Assembly (NCBI GenBank): GCA_946184715.1
Contig: CAMHGU010000001.1
Location: 1 to 51,121, forward strand
Reading direction: 5' to 3'
DNA: 51,121 nt
DNA from: an uncultured bacterium
Lineage (GTDB): Bacteria; Bacteroidota; Bacteroidia; Bacteroidales; Muribaculaceae
Both the position numbers and the translations under genes were made by a program. The notes beneath the pieces were generated by a model that saw only the letters and a program-made list of their open reading frames with translations, did not search any database and was not told the origin of the DNA. Below, in pieces: positions 1-8,607 of this stretch; the stretch's first letter is position 1; every line of letters begins with the position of its first letter.

Positions 1-2391
1 CATAGCAGTTGGCGCAGGGCGTGGCGCGTGGCGACCGCGCCGTGGCGGTGGTATGCCGGGCTGTACCGCGGCAAGCCGTGGTGGCGCAAGCTCCTGACGG
101 GCGTGGCCTCCTTCATTGTGTTTGTGGCGCTCTACTTCGGCGCGCTGGTAATCAACCTGTTCGGGCTTTTCGGCGGTATGCCGTCGAGCTACGACATTAT
201 GCACCCGGGCACCCCCGAGGCCTCCTATATATATAGCGCCGATTGCAAGCTGATAGGTAAGTTCTACACCGAGAATCGCACTCCGGTGAGCTACGAGGAG
301 ATCAACCCCGTGTTTTTCCAAGCGCTGATAGCCACTGAGGACGAGCGGTTCTACGAGCACAGCGGCATCGACTTCCGGGGCCTGCTCGCCGCGCTCAAAG
401 ACGCCCTCGGCGGCAAGCCCCGCGGCGCCTCGACCATCTCGCAGCAGCTCGTGAAGAATATGCTGCGCACCCGCAGCTACTCCACCGGCTACCTGGGCAA
501 GATACCCGGAATGCGCATCGTGGTGATGAAGAGCAAAGAGTGGCTCCTCGCGCTCCAGATTGAGTCGCACTACACGAAAAAGGAGATACTCACGATGTAC
601 GCCAACACGGTCGATTTCGGCAGCAATGTGTACGGCATCAAGACGGCTGCCAAGACCTACTTCAGCACCACGCCTGCCGAGCTTACCACCGAGCAGGCCG
701 CCGTGCTCGTGGGCTTGCTCCGCGCCACCACCTACTACAATCCCCGCATCAACCCCCGCAATAGCCTTTCGCGTCGCAATGTGGTGCTCGACAATATGCA
801 GCGGTGCGGCTTTCTGAGCGCCGACGAGTGCCGGCGCTGTCAAGCGCTGCCGCTCGAGCTGCACTTCGCGCCGGAGTCGCCCGTTGACGGCCTCGCCCCC
901 TATTTCAGGCAAGCCGTGGCCGCCTCGCTCCGCGACTGGAGCTCCGCCTCGGGCTACGACCTCTACCGCGACGGCCTCCGCATCTACACCACCATCGACA
1001 CCCGAATGCAGGCGATGGCCGAGCGCGCCGTCACTCAGCAGATGCGCACCCTCCAAGCCAGCTTCAACAGCCACTGGGCCGGACAAGACCCCTGGCGCGA
1101 CGAGCAAGGACACCTCATTCCCCACTTCATTGAGGATATAGTGCTGCGCAGCGACACCTATAAAGCCCTCGAAGCACGCTTCCCCGATGCCCCCGATTCC
1201 GTGGCCTACTATCTCAACCGGCCCCACGAAGTGAAGCTCTTCGACTACGACGGCGGCCACACCGCCGTGATGAGCACCATCGACTCGGTGCGCTATATGG
1301 TGAAGTTTCTCCACGCCGGCCTCGTGGCCGTGGAGCCTTACACCGGCCACGTCAAAGCCTGGGTGGGCGATGTGGACTTCAACGCCTGGAACTACGACAA
1401 GGTGACCGCCCAGCGCCAGCCCGGCTCCACCTTCAAGCTCTTCGTCTATACCACGGCGATGAACTACGGCTACTCGCCCCGCGACTTTATGGTCGATGAA
1501 CCCGTGACCTGGAGCTTCACCGACAAGGAGGGGCACCACACCTGGAACCCTCAGAACGCCTCGGGGCGCTGCACCGGCGACTCCATCACCATACGCGCGG
1601 CCTTCGCCCGGAGCGTCAACACCGTGGCCGTGCGACTGTGCCAGCGCTTCGGCCCCCGCAACGTGGCCAATGTGGCGCGCGATATGGGCATCAAGTCGCC
1701 CCTGAAAGGCTCGCCGCAGATTGCCCTCGGCGCCGAGGACGTCAACCTGCTCGAGCTTGTCGATGGCTACTGCACCGTGGCCAATGGCGGCCGACAAGTG
1801 GACCCTGTGCTCGTCACCCGCATCTACGACCGCCACGGCAACGAGATCTACAGCTCCAAGCTCGTGAGCAACGGCTCCATACCCAAGCGGTCGGCCTTCC
1901 TGATGCAGCAGCTGCTGCTTGCCGGCCTTACCGAGACCGGCGGCACCTCGGGCGCCCTCTGGCAGTATGTGCGCCCCTATAGCGGCGACACCGACTTCGG
2001 CGGCAAGACCGGCACCAGCAGCAACTACAGCGACGCCTGGTTTATGGCCGTCACGCCCAAGCTCGTGGTGGGCGCCTGGGTGGGCGGCGAGTATCGCAGC
2101 ATTCACTTCCGCTCAGGCGCGCTGGGGCAGGGGAGCCGCACCGCCTTGCCTATGTGCGGCCTCTTCCTGCAGCAGCTCCTCGCCGACGCCCATTTCTCGC
2201 GCTACCGCTGCCGATTCCCCTCGCCGCCTATGACAGTCAACGAAGAGGAGTACAAATTCGACAACTACGAGCCGGGCCATCGCCCCGATAGCGACTCATT
2301 GCCCGCATATATCGACTCCCTGCTCCTCGCCGACCCCGCCTACGACGAGTATTTCGCCCCCTACGAGCAGGAACAAGCCCCGGCTCACTGA
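1..2391 (+). CDS. Penicillin-binding protein 1A-type bifunctional transglycosylase/transpeptidase, 5' end cut by window edge
   Basis: Class A PBP: it polymerises lipid II into glycan strands and cross-links the peptides on the outer face of the inner membrane. The frame is open to base 1, so the true start is probably upstream; the first in-frame start-type codon is GTG at 28. A single membrane segment (about bases 100-170) is followed by the GT51 glycosyltransferase domain with EDERFYEHSGID (catalytic Glu) and RGASTISQQL. The transpeptidase domain carries SxxK as STFK (Ser codon at 1426), SxN as SVN (about 1612) and KTG as KTGTSS (about 2005). All catalytic motifs are intact, and about 790 residues is a normal length for the family. 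It ends 17 bases from the convergent DUF3667 gene. The family call is firm; the exact N-terminus is not visible. Confidence 0.93.
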   Translation, partial: HSSWRRAWRVATAPWRWYAGLYRGKPWWRKLLTGVASFIVFVALYFGALVINLFGLFGGMPSSYDIMHPGTPEASYIYSADCKLIGKFYTENRTPVSYEEINPVFFQALIATEDERFYEHSGIDFRGLLAALKDALGGKPRGASTISQQLVKNMLRTRSYSTGYLGKIPGMRIVVMKSKEWLLALQIESHYTKKEILTMYANTVDFGSNVYGIKTAAKTYFSTTPAELTTEQAAVLVGLLRATTYYNPRINPRNSLSRRNVVLDNMQRCGFLSADECRRCQALPLELHFAPESPVDGLAPYFRQAVAASLRDWSSASGYDLYRDGLRIYTTIDTRMQAMAERAVTQQMRTLQASFNSHWAGQDPWRDEQGHLIPHFIEDIVLRSDTYKALEARFPDAPDSVAYYLNRPHEVKLFDYDGGHTAVMSTIDSVRYMVKFLHAGLVAVEPYTGHVKAWVGDVDFNAWNYDKVTAQRQPGSTFKLFVYTTAMNYGYSPRDFMVDEPVTWSFTDKEGHHTWNPQNASGRCTGDSITIRAAFARSVNTVAVRLCQRFGPRNVANVARDMGIKSPLKGSPQIALGAEDVNLLELVDGYCTVANGGRQVDPVLVTRIYDRHGNEIYSSKLVSNGSIPKRSAFLMQQLLLAGLTETGGTSGALWQYVRPYSGDTDFGGKTGTSSNYSDAWFMAVTPKLVVGAWVGGEYRSIHFRSGALGQGSRTALPMCGLFLQQLLADAHFSRYRCRFPSPPMTVNEEEYKFDNYEPGHRPDSDSLPAYIDSLLLADPAYDEYFAPYEQEQAPAH

Positions 2392-2408
2392 CCTTGTGGC
2401 TTTCGGGC

Positions 2409-3344
2409 CTATTTTACTAAGTCGTTATAAATAAGATAGATGCCTCCGGCCGCTATGCCCACCACCACAAGCGACGTCACAATAGCGGTGACTATCAGGT
2501 AGCAGAGCATTCGCCAGCCGCCATAGCCCGAGAACTGCTTCAGCGATATAAACAACTGGACAAACGCCAGCAGCCGCAGCACCGAAAAGCCCAAGAAGTT
2601 GCCCGCGATAGAGAAGATACTGAAAGCATTGGCGGTATAGACCAGCGCGATGATAAATTCGGGAAACAGCAATCCCTTGCTATTGGGTGCCTTGCGCAGG
2701 AAAAAGTAGAGCGGAAGGAAGAACAGCACCAGAGCCGTCAGGGCAAAGATGGCCGGATTCTTTGTGCGCAGCTTATTGAGCGACTTCCCCACCTTCACTC
2801 CGGTGTAGTACAACGGCGATTCCACGGTGTGGCCGTTGATGACCAGGTGCTTGCCGGTTCGGTCATTGGTTACTTTCTCCACAACCTCAATCTCGTGCTG
2901 GCTGGATTGCGATATGGTGTTGCGCGCGTCGGGGTCGAGCGTGCAGCCGTGCTCAACCAGCAGAGCCAGCGCCGCCATAATAAAGAACAGCTTGAACGGC
3001 GGGAAATAAGCCGACTGCATACCGCTTATGTAGTCGCGGATCAAAAATCCCGGGCGCAGCACCAAGTCGCGCAAGGTGCGAAACATACTCCGATTGCCGA
3101 AACCCCACACGTCGAGAAACTGCATCACCGCTTTCTTGAATGAGAATCGGCCCACCGAAGCGGCCTGCCCGCAGCGCGGGCAGTAGTTGCCGCCATAGCG
3201 GGTGCCGCACGACGCGCACTCGTGCTTCGCGGCCGACATCGGTGCAAGCCTCGGCCTGCGACGCTGCCACATCCTGAATGTGCGCCACAGCGCTTTGCGC
3301 TTCGAGGCATTGGTAATATATCCCATCGCTTTCATCTCTACCAT
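2409..3344 (-). CDS. DUF3667 family membrane protein with N-terminal zinc ribbon
   Basis: Integral membrane protein of unknown function. The N-terminal part has a four-cysteine zinc-ribbon pattern (CASCG and CPRCG, about residues 40-60). After it comes the conserved stretch in which a polar segment with LRPGFLIRDYISG leads into several hydrophobic segments (about residues 120-145 and 215-310). This layout is typical of DUF3667 proteins in Bacteroidota. The frame extends to a TTG at 3359, but the first ATG is at 3344; ATGs at 3335 and 3326 are also possible. A weak -7-like box (GAAATTTG on the minus strand, 3347-3354) would favour one of the shorter starts. The gene is convergent with the PBP gene and divergent from valS. 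No substrate or partner can be inferred. Confidence 0.75.
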   Translation of the reverse strand: MVEMKAMGYITNASKRKALWRTFRMWQRRRPRLAPMSAAKHECASCGTRYGGNYCPRCGQAASVGRFSFKKAVMQFLDVWGFGNRSMFRTLRDLVLRPGFLIRDYISGMQSAYFPPFKLFFIMAALALLVEHGCTLDPDARNTISQSSQHEIEVVEKVTNDRTGKHLVINGHTVESPLYYTGVKVGKSLNKLRTKNPAIFALTALVLFFLPLYFFLRKAPNSKGLLFPEFIIALVYTANAFSIFSIAGNFLGFSVLRLLAFVQLFISLKQFSGYGGWRMLCYLIVTAIVTSLVVVGIAAGGIYLIYNDLVK

Positions 3345-3464
3345 CGCAAATTTCAGCAATAATTATGACTTTTGCAATAGGTGCAGAGCTCATATTGAGA
3401 ATTAGGGCGGCGACCGGCGCGCATATTAATAGGTGTTTATGGCACTGTTTTCGCAAAAAATTAC

Positions 3465-3472
3465 TAATTTCG
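3465..3472 (+). promoter_or_regulatory. Possible -7 box of the valS promoter
   Basis: TAATTTCG differs at one position from the Bacteroidota -7 consensus TAnnTTTG and lies 36 bases before the chosen valS ATG. No convincing -33 TTTG was seen at the expected spacing, so this is a weak call. Confidence 0.35.
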
Positions 3473-3508
3473 CAAGCTGAAACCGATATAACTATAATAC
3501 TTGACGAT

Positions 3509-6136
3509 ATGAACGAATTAGCCACCAAATACGACCCCTCTGAAGTGGAGGAGAAATGGTACAAATACTGGATGGAGCATAAGCTATTCCGCTCGGTGCC
3601 CGATGAGCGCCAGCCTTACACCATAGTGATACCGCCGCCCAATGTCACCGGCGTGCTCCACATGGGCCATATGCTCAACAACACCATTCAGGATATCCTC
3701 ATACGCCGCGCCCGCATGGAGGGGAAAAACGCCCTCTGGGTGCCCGGGACCGACCACGCCTCGATAGCCACCGAGGCCAAGGTGGTGAATAAGCTCGCTC
3801 AGGAAGGCGTCAAGAAGACCGACCTCACCCGCGAGCAGTTCCTCACCCACGCCTGGGAGTGGACCCACAAGCACGGCGGCATCATTCTCGAGCAGCTCAA
3901 GAAGCTCGGCGCCTCGTGCGACTGGGACCGCACATCGTTCACGATGGACGAGGTGCGCTCCGAGAGCGTCATCAAGGTGTTTGTCGACCTCTACAATAAG
4001 GGCCTCATATATCGCGGCGTGCGTATGGTCAACTGGGACCCCGCCGCCCTCACCGCTCTCAGCGACGAGGAGGTAATATATAAGGAGGAACACAGCAAGC
4101 TGTTCTATCTCCGCTATCGCATCGTGGGCGACGAAGAGAAGTATATCGTGGTGGCCACCACACGCCCCGAGACCATTCTGGGCGATACCGCCGTGTGTGT
4201 CAATCCCCACGACGAGCGCTATCAGTGGCTTAAGGGCAAGAAGGTGACGGTGCCGCTCGTAGGCCGCGAGGTGCCCATCATTATGGACGACTACGTGGAG
4301 ATGGAGTTCGGCACAGGCTGCCTCAAGGTCACTCCCGCCCACGACGTCAACGACTATATGCTCGGTGAGAAGTACAACCTGCCCTCGATCGACATCTTCA
4401 ACGACAACGGCACCATCAGCCCCGCCGGCGGCCTCTACGTGGGTATGGACCGCTTCGAGGTGCGCCGCGTCATCACCGCCGACCTCGAGAAGGCCGGCCT
4501 CCTCGAGAAGGTGGAAGACTACGACAACAAGGTGGGCTACTCCGAGCGCACCAACGTGGTGATAGAGCCTAAGCTCTCGATGCAGTGGTTCCTCAAGATG
4601 GAGCAGCTCGCCAAGCCCGCCCTTCAAGCCGTGATGACCGACGACGTGGCCTTCGTGCCCGCCAAGTTCAAGAACACCTATCGCCACTGGATGGAGAACG
4701 TCAAGGACTGGTGCATCTCGCGCCAGCTCTGGTGGGGACACCGCATTCCCGCCTACTTCCTCCCCGAGGGCGGCTACGTGGTGGCCGAGAACGTGGAGAA
4801 AGCCGTAGAGCTCGCCCGTGCCAAGACCGGCAACGACGCCCTCACCGCAGCCGACCTCCGTCAGGACGAAGACTGCCTCGACACCTGGTTCTCCTCGTGG
4901 CTCTGGCCCATCTCCCTCTTCGACGGTATCCGCAACCCCGACAACGACGAGATACGCTACTACTATCCCACCACCGACCTCGTCACCGCCCCTGATATCA
5001 TCTTCTTCTGGGTGGCTCGTATGATTATCGCCGGCTACGAATATCGCGGCACCTTCCCCTTCAAGAACGTGTACTTCACCGGTATCGTGCGCGACAAGCT
5101 CGGCCGCAAGATGTCGAAGTCGCTCGGCAACTCGCCCGACCCCATCAAGCTGATGGAGCGCTTCGGCGCCGATGGCGTGCGTATGGGACTTATGCTCGCC
5201 GCCCCCGCCGGCAACGATATCCTCTACGACGATTCGCTCTGCGAGCAGGGTCGCAACTTCAACAATAAGATATGGAACGCTTTCCGCCTCGTCAAAGGGT
5301 GGGAGAGTGCCGACATAGAGCAGCCCGAGAGCAGCCGCATCGCCATCGAGTGGTTCCGCTCCGTGCTCAACAAAGCTGCCGCCGAAATGGCCGAGCACTT
5401 CGCCAAGTTCCGCATCAGCGACGCCCTGATGACCGCCTACAAGCTCTTCTGGGACGACTTCTCGTCGCTCTACCTCGAGGCCGTGAAGCCCGCTTATCAG
5501 CAGCCCATCGACAAGGCCACGCTGGCCGCCACCCTCGATTACTTCGACTCGCTGCTGCGCCTGCTCCACCCCTTTATGCCGTTTATCACCGAAGAGCTGT
5601 GGCAGCACATCAGCCAGCGTGCCGAGGGCGAGAGCATTATGTACGCCGCGATGCCGCAAGGCGGGCCCGTCGATGAGAAGCTCCTTGCCGACGTAGCCGC
5701 TGCCTCCGAGATCATCGCCGGAGTGCGCACCGTGCGCCTCCAGAAGAATATCCCCAACCGCGAAGTCCTCACCCTGCAGGTGCTCGGCGAGCCATCGGTG
5801 CCCGCCCTCCCCATCGTGATGAAGCTCGCCAATGTGGACAAGGTGGAGGGTATCGAAGCCGAAGACCCCACAGCCGCCGCATTCCTCGTGGGCACCGTGC
5901 GCTACAGCGTGCCCTTAGGCAACAACGTCAACGTCGAGGCCGAAATCGCCAAGCAAGAGACCGAGCTGGAGTATCTGCAAGGCTTCCTCACCTCAATCGA
6001 GCGCAAGCTCGGCAACCAGAACTTCGTGGCCCGCGCTCCCGAGAAGGTCGTTGAGGCCGAGCGCAAGAAGAAAGCCGACGCCGAAGCCAAGATAGCCTCG
6101 CTCCAAGCCTCCCTCGCCAAGCTCCGCAGCCTGTAA
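3509..6136 (+). CDS. valS: Valyl-tRNA synthetase
   Basis: Class Ia aminoacyl-tRNA synthetase charging tRNA-Val in the cytoplasm. The HIGH-type signature is HMGH at about residues 51-54, preceded by PPNVTGVL, and the KMSKS loop is at about residues 534-538 (GRKMSKSLGN). Between them lies the CP1 editing domain with TTRPETILGDTAV. The DALR-type anticodon-binding domain follows. The last 70 residues form the Lys/Glu/Ala-rich coiled-coil arm typical of ValRS. The frame continues upstream to 3365, but ATG 3509 gives the family N-terminus (MNELATKYDP) and 875 residues, a normal length. The upstream part resembles no ValRS. The next gene starts 15 bases after the stop. Confidence 0.97.
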   Translation: MNELATKYDPSEVEEKWYKYWMEHKLFRSVPDERQPYTIVIPPPNVTGVLHMGHMLNNTIQDILIRRARMEGKNALWVPGTDHASIATEAKVVNKLAQEGVKKTDLTREQFLTHAWEWTHKHGGIILEQLKKLGASCDWDRTSFTMDEVRSESVIKVFVDLYNKGLIYRGVRMVNWDPAALTALSDEEVIYKEEHSKLFYLRYRIVGDEEKYIVVATTRPETILGDTAVCVNPHDERYQWLKGKKVTVPLVGREVPIIMDDYVEMEFGTGCLKVTPAHDVNDYMLGEKYNLPSIDIFNDNGTISPAGGLYVGMDRFEVRRVITADLEKAGLLEKVEDYDNKVGYSERTNVVIEPKLSMQWFLKMEQLAKPALQAVMTDDVAFVPAKFKNTYRHWMENVKDWCISRQLWWGHRIPAYFLPEGGYVVAENVEKAVELARAKTGNDALTAADLRQDEDCLDTWFSSWLWPISLFDGIRNPDNDEIRYYYPTTDLVTAPDIIFFWVARMIIAGYEYRGTFPFKNVYFTGIVRDKLGRKMSKSLGNSPDPIKLMERFGADGVRMGLMLAAPAGNDILYDDSLCEQGRNFNNKIWNAFRLVKGWESADIEQPESSRIAIEWFRSVLNKAAAEMAEHFAKFRISDALMTAYKLFWDDFSSLYLEAVKPAYQQPIDKATLAATLDYFDSLLRLLHPFMPFITEELWQHISQRAEGESIMYAAMPQGGPVDEKLLADVAAASEIIAGVRTVRLQKNIPNREVLTLQVLGEPSVPALPIVMKLANVDKVEGIEAEDPTAAAFLVGTVRYSVPLGNNVNVEAEIAKQETELEYLQGFLTSIERKLGNQNFVARAPEKVVEAERKKKADAEAKIASLQASLAKLRSL

Positions 6137-6151
6137 TCCCCTTACAACCCA

Positions 6152-6742
6152 ATGAGCGACAAAGATCGATACATAATATCAGGTTGCAATGGCGCGGGTA
6201 AAACCACGGCCGCCGGCACTTTGTTGCCGATGTCATACAAGTGTATAGAGTTTGTCAACGCTGATGAGATAGCCAGAGGAATATCGCCATTTAACCCTAC
6301 TGCAGTTGCCATTGAAGCAGGGAAGATAATGCTTAATAGGATTCGTGAACTCTTGTCTGATAATCTTTCTTTTGCTATTGAGACCACTCTTGCCGCAAAA
6401 AGCTATGTAAATCTAATCGAAGAAGCTCAAGTTCACGGATATAAAGTGACGTTGGTGTATTTTTGGCTAAAATCTACGCAATTGGCTTGCCGAAGGGTCG
6501 CAAAAAGGGTTTCTTTAGGAGGTCATGACATCCCCCGGCAAGATATTATAAGGCGCTATTATAGGGGGATTGACAATTTCTTCAATCTGTACAAAGGTAT
6601 TGTCGATTCTTGGATGCTTGTTGATAATAGTGTCTCCCCAAGAGAGCTGATTGCTTATGGCGGTCGCGACAAGGAGGAAGTGATTTTAAACGAGATTAAA
6701 TTTATAATGGTAAAACAAAATGTCGGGCGAAGAATTAGATAG
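6152..6742 (+). CDS. Zeta-toxin-like P-loop ATPase/kinase
   Basis: Small P-loop protein of the zeta toxin / 'predicted ABC-type ATPase' group. Walker A is GCNGAGKTT at residues 11-19. Then come the NADEIARG stretch and an IETTLA segment typical of zeta-like kinases, and an Arg-rich region (CRRVAKRV, RRYYRG) that would line a nucleotide pocket. Family members phosphorylate UDP-sugars or other small molecules, but many chromosomal copies have no proven toxicity. Its base composition is clearly more AT-rich than valS or the kinase that follow it, which suggests acquisition. It overlaps the next small gene by 23 bases. No own promoter is visible in the 15-base gap after valS. The fold assignment is good; a toxin role is inference. 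Confidence 0.82.
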   Translation: MSDKDRYIISGCNGAGKTTAAGTLLPMSYKCIEFVNADEIARGISPFNPTAVAIEAGKIMLNRIRELLSDNLSFAIETTLAAKSYVNLIEEAQVHGYKVTLVYFWLKSTQLACRRVAKRVSLGGHDIPRQDIIRRYYRGIDNFFNLYKGIVDSWMLVDNSVSPRELIAYGGRDKEEVILNEIKFIMVKQNVGRRIR

Positions 6743-6956
6743 AGTTGTAAAAACCACTATGGAGGGCTTGCAACTGGCCGAGATAGCGATGCTTGAAGAG
6801 AAAGCAAGCCGTGGCGACTACATCATTGTGTCAGGCAAGAGAGGTGGAGTGATGAAGCTCTCCGCTGCCGAGGCGTATAAGAATGCTTATCCCAAAGAGT
6901 ATAAGCGTTTTGTAGCCAAGCGCAAGAAGGTCTTGGAACAGATGGCTAAATTGTGA
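6720..6956 (+). CDS. Small partner protein of the zeta-like ATPase (unknown function)
   Basis: A 78-residue, highly charged, soluble protein with no signal peptide or membrane segment. The N-terminal half is a predicted helix rich in Glu/Ala/Met (about residues 3-30). A short beta-like stretch (DYIIVSGKRGG) and a Lys-rich C-terminal helix follow. It starts inside the preceding gene in another frame (23-base overlap), so the two are almost certainly translated together. It could be an antitoxin or a cofactor of the ATPase, though I do not recognise a named family. It shares the AT-richer composition of its partner, which supports one transferred unit. Confidence 0.7.
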   Translation: MSGEELDRVVKTTMEGLQLAEIAMLEEKASRGDYIIVSGKRGGVMKLSAAEAYKNAYPKEYKRFVAKRKKVLEQMAKL

Positions 6957-6985
6957 CTTATAACTCCAAAAAAGAACTGCGAATT

Positions 6986-8269
6986 ATGAGCGACGTCAAT
7001 CAGCAATCGATGCTGCCGATAGGCACCGTGGTGGGCGGGCGTTACCGCATCGTCCGCTACCTGTCGAGTGGCGGTTTCGGCAACACCTACGAAGCCGAAC
7101 ACACCGACCTCGGCAACCGCTGCGCCATCAAGGAGTACTTCGTCGACGGGATGACCCATCGCGGCGACAACGGCCTCTCGGTGGAGGTGAGCAACACCCA
7201 GAACCTCAACATCTACAATAGCCAGCTCGATAAGTTTCGCCAAGAGGCGCAGCTGCTCAACAAGATGCAGCACCCCGGCATAGTGCGTGTGCACGACCTC
7301 TTCGTCGATAACCAGACGGCCTACTATGCGATGGACATCATTGAGGGCCAGTCGCTCGCGGCAATCCTCAAGCAGAATGGCCCGCTCTCGGAGCAGCAAG
7401 CGCTGCGCTACATCAGCCAAGTGCTCGACGCACTGGCCTATGTACACTCCCGCGGCTTGCTCCACCTCGACATCAAGCCCGGCAACATAATGATCGACCG
7501 CACCACCGACCGCGCCGTCCTCATCGACTTCGGCGCCACCAAGCAGTTCGACCGCTCCAGCACCGGTTTCAGCTCCACCGCCCCGGCCTTCACCAAAGGC
7601 TACGCCCCTCCGGAGCAGATCAACTATAACAAGGTGAAGATAGGCCCGTGGACCGACCTCTATGCCCTCGGCGCCACCCTCTTCACCCTCACCACCGGTG
7701 AGTTCCCGCCCCTCTCCGACGACATCACCGATTACGAGGACGCCGCATTCCGTTTTGCCGCCGATGCCACCCCCGCCTTCCGCCGGCTCGTAGTGTGGCT
7801 GATGCAGCAACCCACCAAGCGCCGCCCCCAGTCCGTCCCCGAGGTCCTCCAATTGCTCGCTCCCGGAAAAGCCGAGCCGGAAGGCCCTACCCACGAGCCG
7901 AAGTCTCTACGCCAAAGAGCAGAAGAAGGCGACCCCGCAGCGCAAAATCAACTTGGAACTTGTTACTATGATGGCGATGGGGTTGAGCAAGACTATGCAG
8001 AAGCCGTCAAGTGGTTCCGAAAAGCGGCCGAGCAAGGGTTTGCTTGGGGTCAATACAACCTCGGTGAATGTTACTATAAAGGCAAAGGAGTTGAGCAAGA
8101 CTATGCCGAAGCAGTTAAATGGTATCGAAAAGCAGCCGAGCAAGGACATGTAAAGGCTCAAGAACAACTTAAAGAGGTTGAAAATAAGCCCGAAGAGCTG
8201 AATTGGCTTATTGTACTATTAGTATTGTATATAGTGCTCATCGTTATTATCGGTTCTATCATAAGTTAG
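6986..8269 (+). CDS. Ser/Thr protein kinase with Sel1-like repeats and C-terminal membrane anchor
   Basis: Hanks-type kinase. The glycine-rich loop is at about residues 26-35 (LSSGGFGNTY), the ATP lysine is K49 (CAIKEYF), the catalytic loop is HLDIKPGN with D162, and the Mg-binding motif is DFG with D181, followed by APPEQ. After a Pro/Glu-rich linker come two Sel1-like repeats of about 36 residues (about residues 310-390), each containing GVEQDYAEAVKW and RKAAEQG. The last 23 residues are one hydrophobic segment with almost nothing beyond it, so the protein is probably tail-anchored with the kinase in the cytoplasm. ATG 6986 is preferred over the GTG at 6953, which overlaps the previous stop. 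The Sel1/anchor part is visibly more AT-rich than the kinase part. Substrates are unknown. Confidence 0.9.
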   Translation: MSDVNQQSMLPIGTVVGGRYRIVRYLSSGGFGNTYEAEHTDLGNRCAIKEYFVDGMTHRGDNGLSVEVSNTQNLNIYNSQLDKFRQEAQLLNKMQHPGIVRVHDLFVDNQTAYYAMDIIEGQSLAAILKQNGPLSEQQALRYISQVLDALAYVHSRGLLHLDIKPGNIMIDRTTDRAVLIDFGATKQFDRSSTGFSSTAPAFTKGYAPPEQINYNKVKIGPWTDLYALGATLFTLTTGEFPPLSDDITDYEDAAFRFAADATPAFRRLVVWLMQQPTKRRPQSVPEVLQLLAPGKAEPEGPTHEPKSLRQRAEEGDPAAQNQLGTCYYDGDGVEQDYAEAVKWFRKAAEQGFAWGQYNLGECYYKGKGVEQDYAEAVKWYRKAAEQGHVKAQEQLKEVENKPEELNWLIVLLVLYIVLIVIIGSIIS

Positions 8270-8435
8270 CTTTTTGAAAGCACCTAATCATTGTGGGTGG
8301 TAATGGAGTGGGCGGGGTTGACACGAAATTAAAGTTTGAAAGGAAAGAGGGGAGGGAAGTTACGGAACAGAAATTTTTTAGGGGCTAAAACCGAAATTTG
8401 TTCAGAAAATTTTAGGTTTTATGCTATAAAACATA

Positions 8436-8443
8436 TAAATTTG
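8436..8443 (+). promoter_or_regulatory. -7 box of the SusC operon promoter
   Basis: TAAATTTG matches the Bacteroidota -7 consensus TAnnTTTG. A -33-like TTAG lies 20 bases upstream (8412-8415). Transcription would begin near 8449, leaving a leader of about 160 bases before the susC ATG. Confidence 0.65.
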
Positions 8444-8500
8444 CACTCAAATTCGCTCAACGTGAGGGCTGCTTGTGTCCGCATGGGGGCATATCTGTTA

Positions 8501-8562
8501 TTAGCGCTTAGCCTATGGCGCTAATTGACAACAATTTAAGGAGGCAGCGAAAGGTCGCTGCC
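8501..8562 (+). promoter_or_regulatory. Structured leader of the SusC operon (two hairpins)
   Basis: This lies in the 338-base gap 8270-8607, which has no gene. Hairpin 1 pairs TTAGCGC (8501-8507) with GCGCTAA (8518-8524). Hairpin 2 is a perfect 8-bp stem, GGCAGCGA (8543-8550) with TCGCTGCC (8555-8562) and a 4-base loop. The second hairpin is followed by a purine-rich and then AT-rich stretch, not a T-run, so it looks like a leader structure rather than a terminator. The first half of the gap (8270-8430) holds only the promoter region and an imperfect inverted repeat at 8387-8420. Confidence 0.5.
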
Positions 8563-8607
8563 GCGAAGAGAAGAAAATATTTTATTAATAATTATTAGAT
8601 AGTGTTT

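Noticed and set aside
2953..3564. Minus-strand open frame of 203 codons overlapping the DUF3667 and valS starts
   Set aside because: It overlaps a better supported gene in another frame and crosses the divergent promoter region.
3584..5659. Long minus-strand open frame (691 codons) opposite valS
   Set aside because: The valS reading is certain, and the antisense frame is a by-product of GC-rich third positions. Its translation is His/Val/Glu-rich low-complexity without family motifs.
8336..8524. Small open frame (62 codons) across the SusC promoter
   Set aside because: It runs through the -7 box and the first leader hairpin and has no domain or signal; chance is more likely.
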